Shown here: positions 50,610 to 63,500 of the stretch, piece by piece | Layout of the letters: each line of letters opens with the position of its first letter | Numbering within the stretch: the first letter of the stretch is position 1 | DNA from: Macrocybe gigantea | Taxonomy: Eukaryota > Basidiomycota > Agaricomycetes > Agaricales > Callistosporiaceae | Assembly (NCBI GenBank): GCA_011319805.1 | Contig: SJRY01000250.1 | Location: 186,001 to 250,000, forward strand | Reading direction: 5' to 3' | DNA: 64,000 nucleotides | Program-made: the position numbers and the translations under genes | The notes under the pieces: model-generated | What the model was told of the DNA's origin: nothing | Databases searched by the model: none | Seen by the model: only the letters and a program-made list of their open reading frames with translations

Positions 50610-52287
50610 TTACATCGCAATTCCGAGTGGGGGCGGTCGGCGACTCGGGCGCACCGGCCTAAGTGGCGTCAATGACTGGATTGACCATGTCCGCGTACTT
50701 GGGCTCGCGTCACTGGCATAGGTGGGGTCTGTATAGTAGCTAGGCGCAATAGAGTGTCTCGACGCATTCCACGTCTCAGAGTTGGCAGGAACTACCGGTG
50801 GACGGGGGAGGGGCTGAAAACTCGCCTCTACCGCGTCCTCACCCTGCATCGGCAGGTCAGGAGTAATCGCGGGTCTGATGTCTCGTTTGTCGATTTTTGA
50901 TGGTCTCGTCGCTCGTTGTCGTCGCACCAGGAGTGCCACCAAAACGACAATAAGAATCAAGCCCGCCACACTTCCAATGACTGCACCGATGATCGATCCT
51001 TTGGGCATTGACGTTTTTGATATTCCGCTGTTCCTGCTCCACAGGATGAGCATTCCCAATTTTTTCCATTAGTACACTTACTGATTCGCATTGTTGTTGT
51101 TGGAACCTGGTGATGTTGGTGCATACACCGTCACTGCATCGACGTCCATGAAATGTCCTGTACCATTCTCGGGTACGGCCGTCATGGTCAACGTGTGTTG
51201 ACCGCCACCGAGATTATTCTCAAAGTACTAGCCTCATGATATTGGCTATGATGCAAGTCACAACGACACAATGCTCACCAAAAGTACCTGCAAAAGATGA
51301 AGTTGTCTTGGATCAATTAGTGCATGTTTCAATACACACCTTGGCGCGAAGACCAGTCACAAATCCACCAGCACCTCCGGTGAATAAAGAACTGCGTCCA
51401 TCCATGGCAATTTGAAGCCTCGCGTGATCCGGCGACATCGTTCCATAGACCGCCACTGCTTCACCAAAAAATGAGATCGATGCCGATGCCCCGGCGGTTT
51501 GAGTGTAACTAACGACTGTGAGTCTGGATGTACTGCTATGCGATTGGACACATACTGCAGAGTGTTGTTTAAAAACGCTACGTTGGCGTTCAAACTCCAG
51601 GCAGACGTATTGGGTCGATAGGCGAAGATAGCATCGGTGTCATCGTATGTGACAACCGATGCCTGAGACCTTTTTGCCGAAGATTGAGCACTTCATTGGT
51701 ATCGCGATGCGGAGACGCACGTAGCAGAACCAATGCAGGAGGTGATGGTTATCCGGTCTAGGTCGATTGGTTGACCACCTGTATTCATAAAGATTGCTCT
51801 GTGGGGTCCATCGGATAGGGTCGACGTCGAGCCGAGCATTCCAACAGTGGGCGTTGAGCTATTAGCGATGCCATCAGCAATCATTTTGCCGTCAACTGTT
51901 ATCATATATGCGCCGTAGGTGGATCTTTGGCCTCCAAAGAAAGCGATACCAGTGCCTGCGTCGCGGTAAGATGACTGGCGAGACGACCGTATGGAATAGA
52001 CCAGCCGTTGAAAGAAATCGTCGCTGTTGCACTATTGAGGGCCGTCGCATGAAGAGATTGACTGGAGTAAATCTGACAAATAGTTCAATGAGCATTAAAT
52101 GGCATGCTTCAGCAGAGATACTGACAGGAAGGAACGGATTGTCTGCAGGATTCTCAATCCAAGCGCCATCAGGATCATATGTTATTAATGGTGAACTGTC
52201 TTCAACTGCAACAAATCCCCGCGTGAGTAACATCCTGTCAGTCTTGCAAATCTTAGCGGTCTCACCTGTTACATCGAAAACCGCCAT
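50610..52287 (-). CDS. Single-pass membrane protein with duplicated beta-rich ectodomain
   Basis: Likely cell-surface protein of unknown role. The start at 52287 (MAVFDV) splices into TVEDSSPLITYDPDGAWIEN. Two related extracellular units follow. Unit 1 contains SATATISFNGWSIPYG and unit 2 GASASISFFGEAVAVYG, each in a lectin/jelly-roll-like setting (DGKMIADGIANSS; MDGRSSLFTGGAGG; GGGQHTLTMTAVPENG; MDVDAVTVYAP). After a Ser/Asn-rich linker comes one membrane helix (SIIGAVIGSVAGLILIVVLV), a basic stop (RRQRATRPSK) and a Pro/Ser-rich cytoplasmic tail ending PPPLGIAM. I find no signal peptide on the chosen start. An upstream ATG near 52371 encodes a hydrophobic leader that meets a stop unless spliced. 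Six or seven introns. Confidence 0.7.
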
Positions 52288-52681
52288 CAAGGCGACTCAA
52301 AAACGAAGAGAAAAAGGAGAAACAAAAAGAGATAAATAAGAAGGAGAGAGCAGTGCCATTCTGTTCATCTTGTTCGCCTATGAAATGATCGTTCGCCCCG
52401 TCGAAGCCGTGATGTTTGACAGTCCAGTCATCGGCAGACTGATGGTTGGGAGGACTGCCATCGATCCCGTGGTTAGGTAAATTTATGGGCTGGACAAGCG
52501 ATGGACCCCCCTACAGACGCTAACGACCAGAGACGCGTGCTGGGAGCCGCGAAATGTAGGTCAACTGCCAGTTACCTGCTAGTTGTTATGTAATCAGGCA
52601 CTATTCCTCTTTTCTTTTTCTTTTTCTATCTCCAAGAGGTCAGTTAGTGCCACTAGTTGGGCGTTGAGTTCATCATCGACA

Positions 52682-55600
52682 ATGCCGTCTAAATCAACTA
52701 AACTCGGGCCAAAATCCAAAGGTCTCATACCTGTCGATCCACGACATGTCTCTTCCAGAGTTGGGCCTCACGGAAAACGGCATGAGAGGATTGAGAGGCC
52801 CACAACCGCACGCGCACTCGTTCTTCGTAATGGGAAATACGGCGCTCGTGGTACTGCAGAGCTCATGATTATGCGCAAGCTCAGCGGAAGAGAAAAGCTT
52901 GATCTTTTAGCTGGTCTGTCTCCTTTCCGTTCTTTTTCTTACCATGAGAATGCGGCTCAGGGACTGTATCTATACAGAGGACTTGATGGAGAAATCGAAG
53001 AAAGCGTTGACGACGCCGTTCAGAATGGAAGAATGTCTGAAAATTGCAGAGTCCCAGTGCGGTGGTATGTTTAATTTCATTGAGGCGCGCATCTTGCTGA
53101 TTGAATCCAAACAGCATATCTCGATGACATAGCAAATTTACACGATCCAGAGCTTTTTATGCATCTGATTCAGGCGGAATTGACTGCCCGAACGTCTACC
53201 AGCAAAACTCAAACTGAAACGCACACTGACAAGATGTCCAATCCCATGTTCATTGCTGAAATCATCGCAACAAAGTGACGGTTTCTTGTCTTTGATTGTG
53301 TGTGTTTCTCACTCAGAGTATGCCAGGATTCACAATTCATACCTTCTCGCTTCTGCATGGAAGCTCGTCTCTGACGCCTTGACCGGCCTCGTAGAGGACG
53401 GATTGCAGGACGGGAACGTCAGGGCGCAGCTTAAGCGCAACGAAAAGCTCCGGGCGCAGTATCTTGTCTTGTACGAAATGGTCAATCATCTTGTCGATAC
53501 GAATCAGAGCAAGTTCTCTATTCTAGCGACAACGACGCGTGAGTAAATACAAACGCTCCAGCAGGTTCACTGCTGACTTCCATGCTAGCGCATTACCAAT
53601 GTTATTTCAAGGAAGCCGAAAATATTGACGGCCATTCTGGACACCCAGAGATCGCGTTCGATTGGAGTGCATTGCGGGCCGCGTGTCTTTCCTTTTTGGA
53701 TTCCATAGTCATTGAGCTGTGCTTCCCTCGAGCGCCCTATCCGCAAGTGATCCTATACCAAATTCTGAAGGACGCAGTTGAAGAAGCACCTCGAGAAGCT
53801 AGTCGCTTTCCGCAAGCCCTCTGGGATGCGACAGGCGATTTATCGGTAGGTCCAAGGGTCTTTCATCTTCGAGTCCCCTCATGTAATGCATCATGGTGCA
53901 GGTCTCGGTCGAACTCCGAGAGCTCTTAGAAGTGCCTTTGACTGGGGCCGATGGGCAGACTTGGAAGGATGCCCCTCGACGGATGCCAGAACAATTTGAG
54001 GATTGGCTCGATGCTCAGATTTATTCTGAGAAGGCATCTCGCGACTATGCCAAATTTAAAGATCTTATCTTCCCTTTGGAGAAGACGAAACAGAAAGGTG
54101 TACTCGACAATATGTGGAAGTATGTCAACTTGGTAAGAGAATTCGTATTTGTTGTTACGGAAATTTTACTCCTTACCGTCTTGTAGAACTATAAAGTTGC
54201 TTCAGGGGAGGACATCGATACTCTATGGGGCCTAACTGAGGTACTGAAACCTTCTCCTCAATGGCATGCCTTTTACATGCCTGGCATGGGGAGCCTGCAA
54301 GAAGACTTTCCTCCCCCGTTAAGCGGGAAAGGTGATAGAAGACCGAAACGCTTGACCATCGCTGATCGCGCCGCAAGCGGTAGCGAAAATTCCATGCCAG
54401 ACCTTCAGTCCATATCCAACTCGTCTGATGACTCAGGCGGCGATTCTTCCGACGACAGCGATGACAATATTAATGTCTCTGACGATAAAGGGAGTGGTTA
54501 TGACACTGAGGAGGAGGATGAAATGAGAGAAATGCTCCGGGAAGCCATGGACTTTGCTCATGAGGCAGATTGGCTGCACTCGGCCGGTGCTCCACAGGAC
54601 ATGGATCCGTTCCAGGATGAAGATCGAAAGGGCAATCCGTTCTTGAAGCTGCTGACCTCGCTGAAAGGTTTGTCTTTTCATGAAATACGGAGTATCACCT
54701 TGCTCGACCGATCGTCTGCAGGTCGCATATTCTCTGCAAATCCAAGACTGCAAACATCTAACAGGCAAGAGCCTTTGAAGCCGAAATTTGCACGAGCAGC
54801 GGCGGCCTCCACTTCCGGCAGGTCTATCACCGTCAGTTGACGACTTCAAATGCTTATTATACCTCCTTTCAAAGCATCGGTGACTGAATCTCGTACGGTC
54901 GTTGTTGAAGAGGCTGAAGATGAGGAGGCTACTCCGCGGACACCAAAAAAAAAGAAATACAAGAAAAAGAGAAAGACAGCGGCATCGGCTCCTTCAAAGT
55001 CGCCTTCGCCTCATCCACAATCATCCGGGGGCCAAGCCGAAGAGAATATCACGATTGAATTTGTCAACGGAAGCGCGCTCTCGTCCTCTTCTAAAGGACC
55101 TGCAGCAGCGGTTCAGAAGCCCAAGGCGACAAATGTGGCTAATCTTCCCCAGGACTCGGCCTCTACACTATCGCTCCCTGTCGAGACCACCACTGCCCAG
55201 TCTGCGCGTTCTTACCTCCGAGAATCCGCGGGGGAGCAGAAATCCAAAGTCAAGACTCGGCCAGATTATGCGACCTCCTTCACTTCCTTGAGGAGTGATA
55301 AGAACGGCAGGAAAGGATTTGGGTTGCTGTCTAAACTGAAGAGACGAGGCAAAGACGAAGAGATCGACTCGGAGAAGGCCAAAGGGAGTTGGTTTGCCAA
55401 CTTGGGGAAGAAGACATTCGGACTCATGCATCAGCTCTTGAACGGGTCTGCAAGTGGGAATACGCATATGAAATGGGAAGATTTCCTGAAGGTGAGTATT
55501 TCCACCGGCCACATCTTGAGACGCCTTGTTGGTAAAATAGCTAGATCATGCGAGAGATGGGCTTTTCGTACGACCCATGTACGGCTGGTTCTAGTGTGAG

Positions 55601-55860
55601 GTTTGATCCCCCTGATCCTCGCGATCCGGTGCGTAATTCAATCTGCGCATGAACCTATTTCATGCTGATAGTGGGCTTTGACAGTCCATCACTTTCCACA
55701 AACGTAGGCATCTCTTTTTAAATCCCTATCATCTTGCTGATCTTCCGTTGCAGCACATCCAGACAGTGACATACAGCCCTATATCTTGAGGGGATTTGCG
55801 AAGAGACTGAGGGACAAGTATGGCTGGACAGAAGATGATTTATTGAGGCACGGGTTATAA
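52682..55860 (+). CDS. Conserved fungal protein with C-terminal HicA/YcfA-like fold
   Basis: Function unknown. The start at 52682 gives a basic MPSKSTKLGPKSKGLIP; the first exon carries AELMIMRKLSGREKLDLLAG. The middle half is helical (WKLVSDALTGLVEDGLQDGN; DSIVIELCFPRAPYPQVIL; WDATGDLS). Acidic Ser/Asp stretches follow, then a Lys-rich block (KKKKYKKKRKTAA). The last three exons give MKWEDFLKIMREMGFSYDP, TAGSSVRFDPPDPRDP, ITFHKPHPD, and AKRLRDKYGWTEDDLL. This matches the order of the bacterial HicA/YcfA double-stranded-RNA-binding-like fold (helix, GS-x-x-F strand, PHP, helix). The usual catalytic His of GSHH is not present (GSSV). A frame change near 54836-54874 needs a 39-nt intron, shorter than all others. 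Confidence 0.7.
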
Positions 55861-55882
55861 TACTGCAAATATGTCCGTTTCC

Positions 55883-57158
55883 TCATGAGCCCACAAAACT
55901 CCTTATCTCCCACAAGGAGGAAAGTTTCTCGAGCTGAGCGAGTCATCCTAGTAAGACACATGTGGTATCAGCGTTTTCGGAAAAACCCACCAGTGTTACG
56001 AAGCCATCTTCACGAATAACTTCCCCTACTAAGCGGGCGAGTGCAGAAGGAGGAAGATCATATAAATTTGTGACATCAACCAATGATTCCATCAGTGGGC
56101 CTCCAGGCATTGTTGACCCGTATATATCATTCGTAGAAGCTTCTGGCTGTTGCACGTCGCCATAGTTAGGACCAGGAAATGTTCCAGAAGGATTGCTTGT
56201 AGGCTGGCGAGTTTCCGCGCATTCAAACGTCGGAATCCGAGATTGCGACATGCCGCCGAAAGAGGGTTCTGCGGTGACTGAATGTCTATGCTGCTGGGGT
56301 AAGGCTTCAAGTCTCTGTGACAGATTCTGCGAGCTCGTTGGCCTTGGAGTTGTCGACGCGAATGACGCATATTGAGCGTTGTTCAAGAGCGGTATGACAG
56401 GGTTTGCCATTTCGGAACCAATTACACGAATGCGTTGATGAGACTGTTCAACTGAATTGATAGCAGTCTCGTGCGAAGGATTTTCGTGTGGTCTGGGCTC
56501 GAGCCGGGCAGTCGCGTTGTTCGAGGTAGGTGATGGGTTGGCCTTGCAAGGACAAACTAGGCGGACGGAGTTGATGAACGCCAAGGCTTCAGAAGACGAC
56601 ATAAAGGTAACTTGAAAACGTCTGTAGATCTGTGGAGGATGTCTGTGTGAAACGAGATAACTCATGGCATTTAACACACCGGAGTGCTCGAGTTGCCACC
56701 AAGGTGAAGGTAACGGATGCCCACGATGGCATCACGATATACCGCTTTCACGGGAAGCGTCTCGGCACCCTGCTGACTGTTAGTAGGAAGGAATGAGAGG
56801 GATAGCAAATCTATGTCCTCCTGCACGCGGTGTGAATAAATTAATGAAGCGAGAAGGAAGGATTGGATTGTCAACTTGCAAAGACAACGTCTTTTTGACT
56901 CAGGGTTTCGAGAGTTTCGCCAGCGCCAGCGTCCATTGACCAGATGATGCGAAGGCGCATAGAATCGAGCTTTGCATTGGCCTGCTTTCTTACATCGAGG
57001 ACGAGGCGAAGACCGGGGTTGGTGAAATGTTGCCAGGCGACAATGTAGTCCGACGCGTCACGGTGAGAGGCCTGGCTAGATGGCTTCTGAGGAGATGGGT
57101 GTGACTTTGAGTACTTGCACAATATGTAAGTCGAGGTCGAGGTTGTTGCATGGGACAT
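55883..57158 (-). CDS. REC114: Rec114-like meiotic recombination protein (candidate)
   Basis: Rec114 with Mei4 and Mer2 supports Spo11 break formation on meiotic chromosome axes. The start gives MSHATTSTSTYILCKYSKSH, then DASDYIVAWQHFTNPGLRLV. The next exons give QGAETLPVKAVYRDAIVGIR, YLHLGGN, YRRFQVTFMSSSEALAFINS and VRLVCPCK, which fit the N-terminal PH-like domain. A long Ser/Pro/Gln linker follows. The C-terminal helix region is PPSALARLVGEVIREDGFVT, then, after a 57-nt intron, LLEKLSSLWEIRSFVGS, where Rec114 contacts Mei4 in other species. Without that splice the frame would end GFSENADTTCVLLG. Call made from memory of the family pattern; no alignment run. Its stop is 22 bp from the stop of the neighbouring gene. 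Confidence 0.55.
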
Positions 57159-57324
57159 GATGACGATGATGGTGGTCGAGGTGAACGTGACGCTGCGCAG
57201 GTTACACAGCAACGACCTAGTCCTCAACGTCAACAGCGAGACCGTTTCAAACTCCATGCCTTATGGTGCCTGTCTTCTGACTAGATGTAGTCCTTCGATC
57301 ATGAAGAGGCTCTCCCAGTCCGTC

Positions 57325-58272
57325 ATGCGATCATATCACTTCCGTATACCCAGGTATGACCTGCCTCTCCGCCTTCGACCGGTTGGTGTTGCCATATATT
57401 CCGACTGGCAAACTTGACTCTCACCTATCATGCCGGCAGTGGTTCCTTGTCTTCACATGCCTGGTGATGGTCTTGCTAGCCTTCCTAGGCTTCACAAACT
57501 TTTCCCGGTCGTTGCCTTTGAATGACAAGTTACTACACTTCCTCTGTTTTGGCCTGGCCACCGGAATATTTTACTTCATAATCGATGTGGAAGAGTATGT
57601 AAAATTGATCCGCTTTTGACATTCACAAACTCACTTGATGTCGTAGAGACGCACGGAGGATATGGTTTTGGCGTCATTCCGGTTTGATATTCACCACAAT
57701 CATCTGCTTCTTTTGTGGTGGTATCCTGAGCGAGGTTGTACAATCTTTGCTTCCGGTTCGTTCTCTGTCTCCTTCTCCTCATCTCAATGCCTTATTTGCT
57801 CTTAGTCAAAAGAGTTTCAATCCGGCAATGTGGCGGTATGCGTCACGAATCCTTCATTCTAGTACTTCCCCTTACTTGATTTTAGGCAAACTTGCTGGGG
57901 GCGTCCGTGGGGCTCTTTACTGCCTACCATCTCGAGAAAATATACCGTCATAGGCGCGAAGTGGGTGTTTCTTGCGCTACTCCTCATTTGTCGCCTTTTG
58001 ACATTTTGAAGATTGCTCGTCTATACCAACCGTTGGACGCGGACGCTTATTCCGACTCAAACGATGAAGAAGGTCTGGGAGTCCAATTGCTTCCAACGCA
58101 TACAGACCGGAACAGAGGTACAGCTAAAGGGAAGAAAGATCAATCTAGACGGCTTGCCGACGTATGGAACGAAGGCGAAGAAATATTTGAAATTGGAGGA
58201 GATGATGAGGATCTTGAAACTCCTCGATCAATGACATTCACGCCTGCTCCGAAGGCATCGAGTAATGCATAA
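57325..58272 (+). CDS. VanZ-like integral membrane protein
   Basis: Role in fungi unknown; VanZ-like domains are short polytopic modules. My start at 57325 (MRSYHFRIPRYDLPLRLRP) splices to WFLVFTCLVMVLLAFLGFTN. Next come NDKLLHFLCFGLATGIFYFI, FTTIICFFCGGILSEVVQSL, then FQSGNVA and NLLGASVGLFTAYHLEKIYR. The DKLLHF..FG, SE..Q and FQ.GD/NV..N..G pattern is the VanZ signature. A charged cytosolic tail (DSNDEEGLGVQLLPTH; EIFEIGGDDEDLETPRS) ends KASSNA. In-frame ATGs upstream (57301) are possible. Four or five introns. Divergent from the Rec114 candidate with 166 bp between starts. Confidence 0.75.
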
Positions 58273-58390
58273 ATTAAGGGAATCCAATACATCATCATCA
58301 AGTGTGTACTTATCCTGCAATCATTTGTATCGCTTCGGATCCCATATCATATACTGTGACCTTCAAGACCAGCGCATCACTTTTAGTATC

Positions 58391-60501
58391 TTATTCCATG
58401 GTGGTAGGTTGATCAGTCACAAGCGGTTCAATGTTGGCTAATTCAGAGCGCAATTGCTCGATTTCTGCATTTATATCCTCGACCTGCTCCCGACGTTCGT
58501 TAATCAGCTTGAAAAGACCCTCGCAGCCGGATTGGCCCAGATTTAAAACATTGTTTTGCAGAACCGTCTCAAGCGTTGTCTTGAATCAGCATTTCAGTAC
58601 CATGGCATTTGGCCAGAGTAGAAGAAAAAGGCATTGCACCTTAAGGTCCCTTTTGAGCCCAGCACCTATTCGGTCCCAATCTTCCCACCAACGTTGCTTC
58701 GCTCGTTCCCATTTACCAACGGCCCACCGTACGCCAAGGATAGCACTTAATGTCCCCACACCGAGGGCAGTCATAGGATCCATAGCGAAAACATTCTCTA
58801 GAACCCCGCCAGTTTGTGCGAACCAACTAACACCTGTAATGGCTGTACCTGTCAAGATACCACCAGTCATACCAAGAACTGCATGCTGTCCGGCAGTATG
58901 AAGCCGAACAGTCGAAAACTCAATGAGTTGTCTCTGTCGAGTAGCTATCGGTCCAGTTAGGCTGAGCGGTTTTAATTGATGCGATGGCGAAACAGCTTGT
59001 TGTTGCAGTAAATTTGAAAGGACGGGGGAGTCGAGGGGATTGACGACCCTATGCTTTAGGAGAATAAATATCGATTTGTCGATCTCTTCTTGGAGTACAG
59101 TCAGACGTCCAGCTTGCAAAATCAGCTATAACTTATCCATTGGACGTGCTTTGAAAAGATCGCAAATAATTGATACATACCTCTTGTTCCAAGTCCTTGC
59201 ACCAGGCTTTTTCAACTGCTTGACGGACGATGTATGTAATCTCATCGACACGCCAGATCATCTTCCACCAAGTGAAGTCATTCATGACTTCTTTCATCGT
59301 CCTTTGAGCATTTCTCAGAGCAGCATCGACGGCGTCGCTCTCTTCAGACGTCACCTGGTCCGATGAACCAAGGACGACCTTCTCCATCCGGACTTTAGTT
59401 TCTTCTAATCTGTCGTTAATTCGTTGCACGGCGACGAGGAGTTGATTTATTTCTTCCTTCGCGTGGTGGGACGATATGTGACATGCAGAGAGGGCACACA
59501 ACACCTGCGAGGCAGCGGTCCTAAGGCGTATAGTTTTTGGATGTGGTTCCAGAGCCTCTTTTAGGGATGTCGAAAGACTGGAAACTTTGGAGCCAATGAA
59601 TTCATCCTGATAGCGCTGTACCAAAAGAGGGGATGGTGAATTCGCTCTGAGGAGGTCGATGGCTTTGACAGCACGTAGAGGGTCAACACAAAGGATGCGA
59701 CTGCGGAAAGAGTCCAGCTTGTTTATGGTTAAGACGCGCTTGATATATTCTGTGTAATCCGAATCCGATAAAGAGGTTGCGCTACACAAGATGAGAAATT
59801 TGTTTGGCTTTCTGGCAAGAAAAGACAGGTCTAGAGATTGAGGAGTAGTTGTGAGGGGATTGCAAAGAAGGACGGAAATGTCCCCCGAAAGCAAGGAATG
59901 GACAGCGGCCTCGTCATTGGCAAGTGGTAGGGAAGGATCGGCCTTGAATTCCGTTATTTGTGTTTCCATAGGAAGTTGAGCCAAGTAAGTCGATTGAATG
60001 GCTAGGCCGTCCGCAGAAGATGGTTTGTGCGTTCCATTACTGGAGATGGTCATTCTATGAACGGCTGACGAAACACTATAGATCAGGATTGTTCTCACAA
60101 AATCGTCAAGAATCTTTGGTCAGCGCGATCGCGCCAACGATGTCGTATGCGGCTGTTGAGTTCGTCGTCGGAACTGAACGGCTCTTCGAGAAGAGACGTC
60201 ACTAGTTCCCGAGCACCCGACCATTCATCGAAACCATAGACTGAGGGTTAACTGAATGGGTTAAAACTGACCATCATCCCGGGGTTGCGAAGATACCTGT
60301 AATTTTTGCGGGTCTCGGGGACTGAATCGAGCTGAGGTCATTGTAGGTATCCGACAGGATGCTTTGCCAGGTATCTAGACGTTCAGCGTGCTTGGAATTT
60401 GCATTTTCTGCAAGAGAAGGAAGAGCTCGTGGTAAAAGAGATGTAGTTTTATGGAGGACCGTCAGGAGTTGGTGAGCTGGCCGGGCGAACATAAAATTCA
60501 A
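58391..60501 (-). CDS. Putative mitochondrial Mmc1-like membrane protein
   Basis: Tentative. The start gives MNFMFARPAHQLLTVLHKTT, Arg/His-bearing and hydrophobic like a presequence. Then come DEWSGARELVTSLLEEPF and a GTPase-like fold without visible Walker motifs (VLLCNPLTTTPQSLDLSFLA; KFLILCSATSLSDSDYT). Helical EEINQLLVAVQRINDRLEET follows, then the block DFTWWKMIWRVDEITYIVRQ that I associate with the Mmc1 C-terminal region. Two candidate membrane spans lie in AVLGMTGGILTGTAITGVSW and MTALGVGTLSAILGVRWAVG. The chain ends in a coiled coil (INERREQVEDINAEIEQLRS) and TDQPTTME. Could instead be another degenerate dynamin-like mitochondrial protein. Confidence 0.5.
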
Positions 60502-60593
60502 AGCTGGAATGACTTTGGGGCAGGTGTCACACTTTGCCTATGTAACGCGTGACGTCTTTACTCTGCTCTCTCTTACCTCTCCCTCCACCCTCC

Positions 60594-63500
60594 ATGTCCT
60601 CCTCGTCCGCGACTGGGGCTGGCTCTCGCTCCCCTTCCCCGGCAACTCCAGAGGCGTGTGACTCTCTAGACCCTATTGTCGTCAACAGTGATATCGACAT
60701 CTCCAACTCATGGTACCTTTCCTCTCACAACGCGAAGACCGATACTCGCAATGTGTGGGACGTCGACAGTCTGCCTTTTATCTCGTCCAGGAAGCCAGAC
60801 GATGATCAAATGCTCCAGCTTGATGAGCTTCTTGAGCAACATGCATATGACGAGTTCGTTTTTGTACTCTCTCTTCTCTGTCGGGGTTCACCAATACCGT
60901 CTTAGCTCTTCCTCCTCAGTCATTGACACCTCTATTCGAGCGCCGCAGCCCCATGTCGTCCCACTTTTTGGACGCGATATGAGTGCCTCACCTGGTCTTA
61001 CGAGCAATGTCTACGTCTCTACCCAAACCTGCCCGATATCTAACACCAAGCCCGTCCCACCCCCCGCCACTATGCCTCGAAAGCATGATCCTGCCTTGCT
61101 AAACCAACGTGTAGTCTATCCTTCAAAGGAATCGTGTTTTAAGTATGTGAATTCAGCGCGTCCATGTCTACTTTAGCGGCCTCATTTTTTTGTTTTTTGT
61201 GTGTTAGTCTGCCGATTATTTTCCCCAGCATACCGGAGGGAGGTACAAAGTCGAGAGTGGAGACACAAATTCGTGTAACTGTTGACCTTGCGGACTCTAC
61301 GTCTTCCTCCAACTCTTTGAAATATGACCGCGTGGGATCATGGAAATGGCTCAAGCTACCCCCTGGAACTGCCACAAAGAAGCGCACACGTAAACAAGGG
61401 AAGATAGGTATGTTGCTCTCATTGCTTTTATTTTCTTACGAGTCATATAATGTTTATCATGTTCAATAACAAGATCCTGAACCTGAGGATGTACTTCATC
61501 TCTCTGTCACTATTTCGTGCGCTTCGCCCCCGCACAATAGGGTTCTCAGTTGTTCTAGCTGCCAGGCCCGCGAAGTAAGTCAGAAGTTGCAGTTCCTGAG
61601 TTTTCCTCATCCTAGCATTCTTATCAGGCGAAACGCGTTGCGAAGAAGCTGGCTGCCCGGGTCCGACCCGCCCGTTCTGATACCGAGTCAGGCGATGATC
61701 GGCCATCGAAGGGGAAACAACTTGAAGATACTACAAGCATTATCCAATTCAACTGTGCCGAGGTCTTAGATTTCTCTACGGGCTCAGTCGTATTGCCCCT
61801 TCGTATCACATGCTATTGCCGACATCACCGCGAGAAACTGGGCTTTAATGTCCACTTCACCATGATGGATCATGTGGGTCGGATCGTAGGAACTGGGTCT
61901 TCACGACCGATTATGATTACCGATGATCATAAGACTGCTCCCTCCACCAACGCCGCCCGTCAAGCTGAGTACGCCAATGCGCTCATGAACGTAGATTCCG
62001 AGTGGCCTCAGATGGCGAGCGCTTACATGGACCCGGCGACTGACTCTCGTGCCCCTTCGAAACGCAAGAAAGACACCATATCCTCCATTGGAGGGAAGAG
62101 AAGACACAAGCCATATGATATCACTAGCAAGCCATCTCGTCCATCTAGGGAAGGAAGTGTTTCGAGTGCACCTTCGCCCTCTCACAATCATGCTTCCCTC
62201 CCTTTGACAAGAGCATCAACGCCTTCCGTAATTCAGCTGCTCGGCATGGAATCTTCGCCCATGCAGCAATCGCCTCGAGAATTGGCTTCACGACCACTAG
62301 ACCAACAGCAAATGTTGCACGCGCCTACCGTGCCAGAAACATCCATGGATTGCAATGCCATTTCAAGTCCCATTGATGTAGCTTCAAAGTCTTCGCCAAG
62401 TCTTCCTTCCTCTGTTGTCATGGCGTCTCATTCACATCCTATACCCTATATGTTCTTCGATCCTCATCAACTATCATCTAATCAACCTCTGCAGTTCCCC
62501 ATCATTCATCGCCTTATTCCCAGTATAGGGCCAACTCATGGAGGAATAGAAGTCACTGTACTTGGAGCCAATTTTCATCCCACATTACAGTTGAACTGCG
62601 TATTCGGAAATACACCGGCCAGTTCTACCCAAAGATGGAGCGATAATACTCTTGTTTGCATACTTCCTCCGCGTTCGACTGCCGGCGTAGTATCTGTCTG
62701 GTTCGATGGGCTTCCGAAGGCGGAAGATCAAGCCGGCTCGCTTCCGAGTCTTTTCACTTACGCTGACGAGTCTGATAGGGCACTGTAAGTGACTAATTGG
62801 TTATTGGTCTATGTCACTTGCACTCAACTATAAAAATCAGTATGGAACTAGCCTTACAAGTGGTCGGTTTGAAGATGACGGGGAAGATAGAAGACGCGAA
62901 GAATGTGGCGATGAGAATTGTGGGCGGACCAGATAACGGCGGTTCTCACAACGGAACAGGGGATAGCAATAAGATGCAGCTGGCCTCGAACTCGTTTTCT
63001 ACTCGTGACCTTCGACCTCTTCTGTTCGTTCGCGGACGAGAGAATGAAGACTTCGAGTGCCTCATCATTGACTTTCTTCGTGTTCTCAATGTCCCTCTTG
63101 GAGACGGTGCTCCGAATGCCATCGACACGGAGGATGCTATTTCCCATACGACGCCCAATGGTCACACTCTCTTACATCTCGCGGCCTTCCTTGGTTTCTG
63201 CTCCCTGGTTGAATTCCTAGCTAAGCTTGGCATCGACATTGACGCTCGTGACCGAAACGGCTACACGGCCCTTCACTTTGCAGCCCTTTCCCAGTCCGAT
63301 GCATGTATACGAGCACTGCTCAACGCTGGCGCCGATTCAGAAATAGTCAATTCGCTGGGCGAAACTCCCCGTGAGGTCGCCGGTGAAACGGACGTGTTTG
63401 CAGAGCTCATGAGGGACGATGACTTGCCTTCATCTTCGGACGAGGAAGCGCAATGGGGTGATGTTGACGAAATGTCTGACAATGCCACGCCCCGGCGGTT

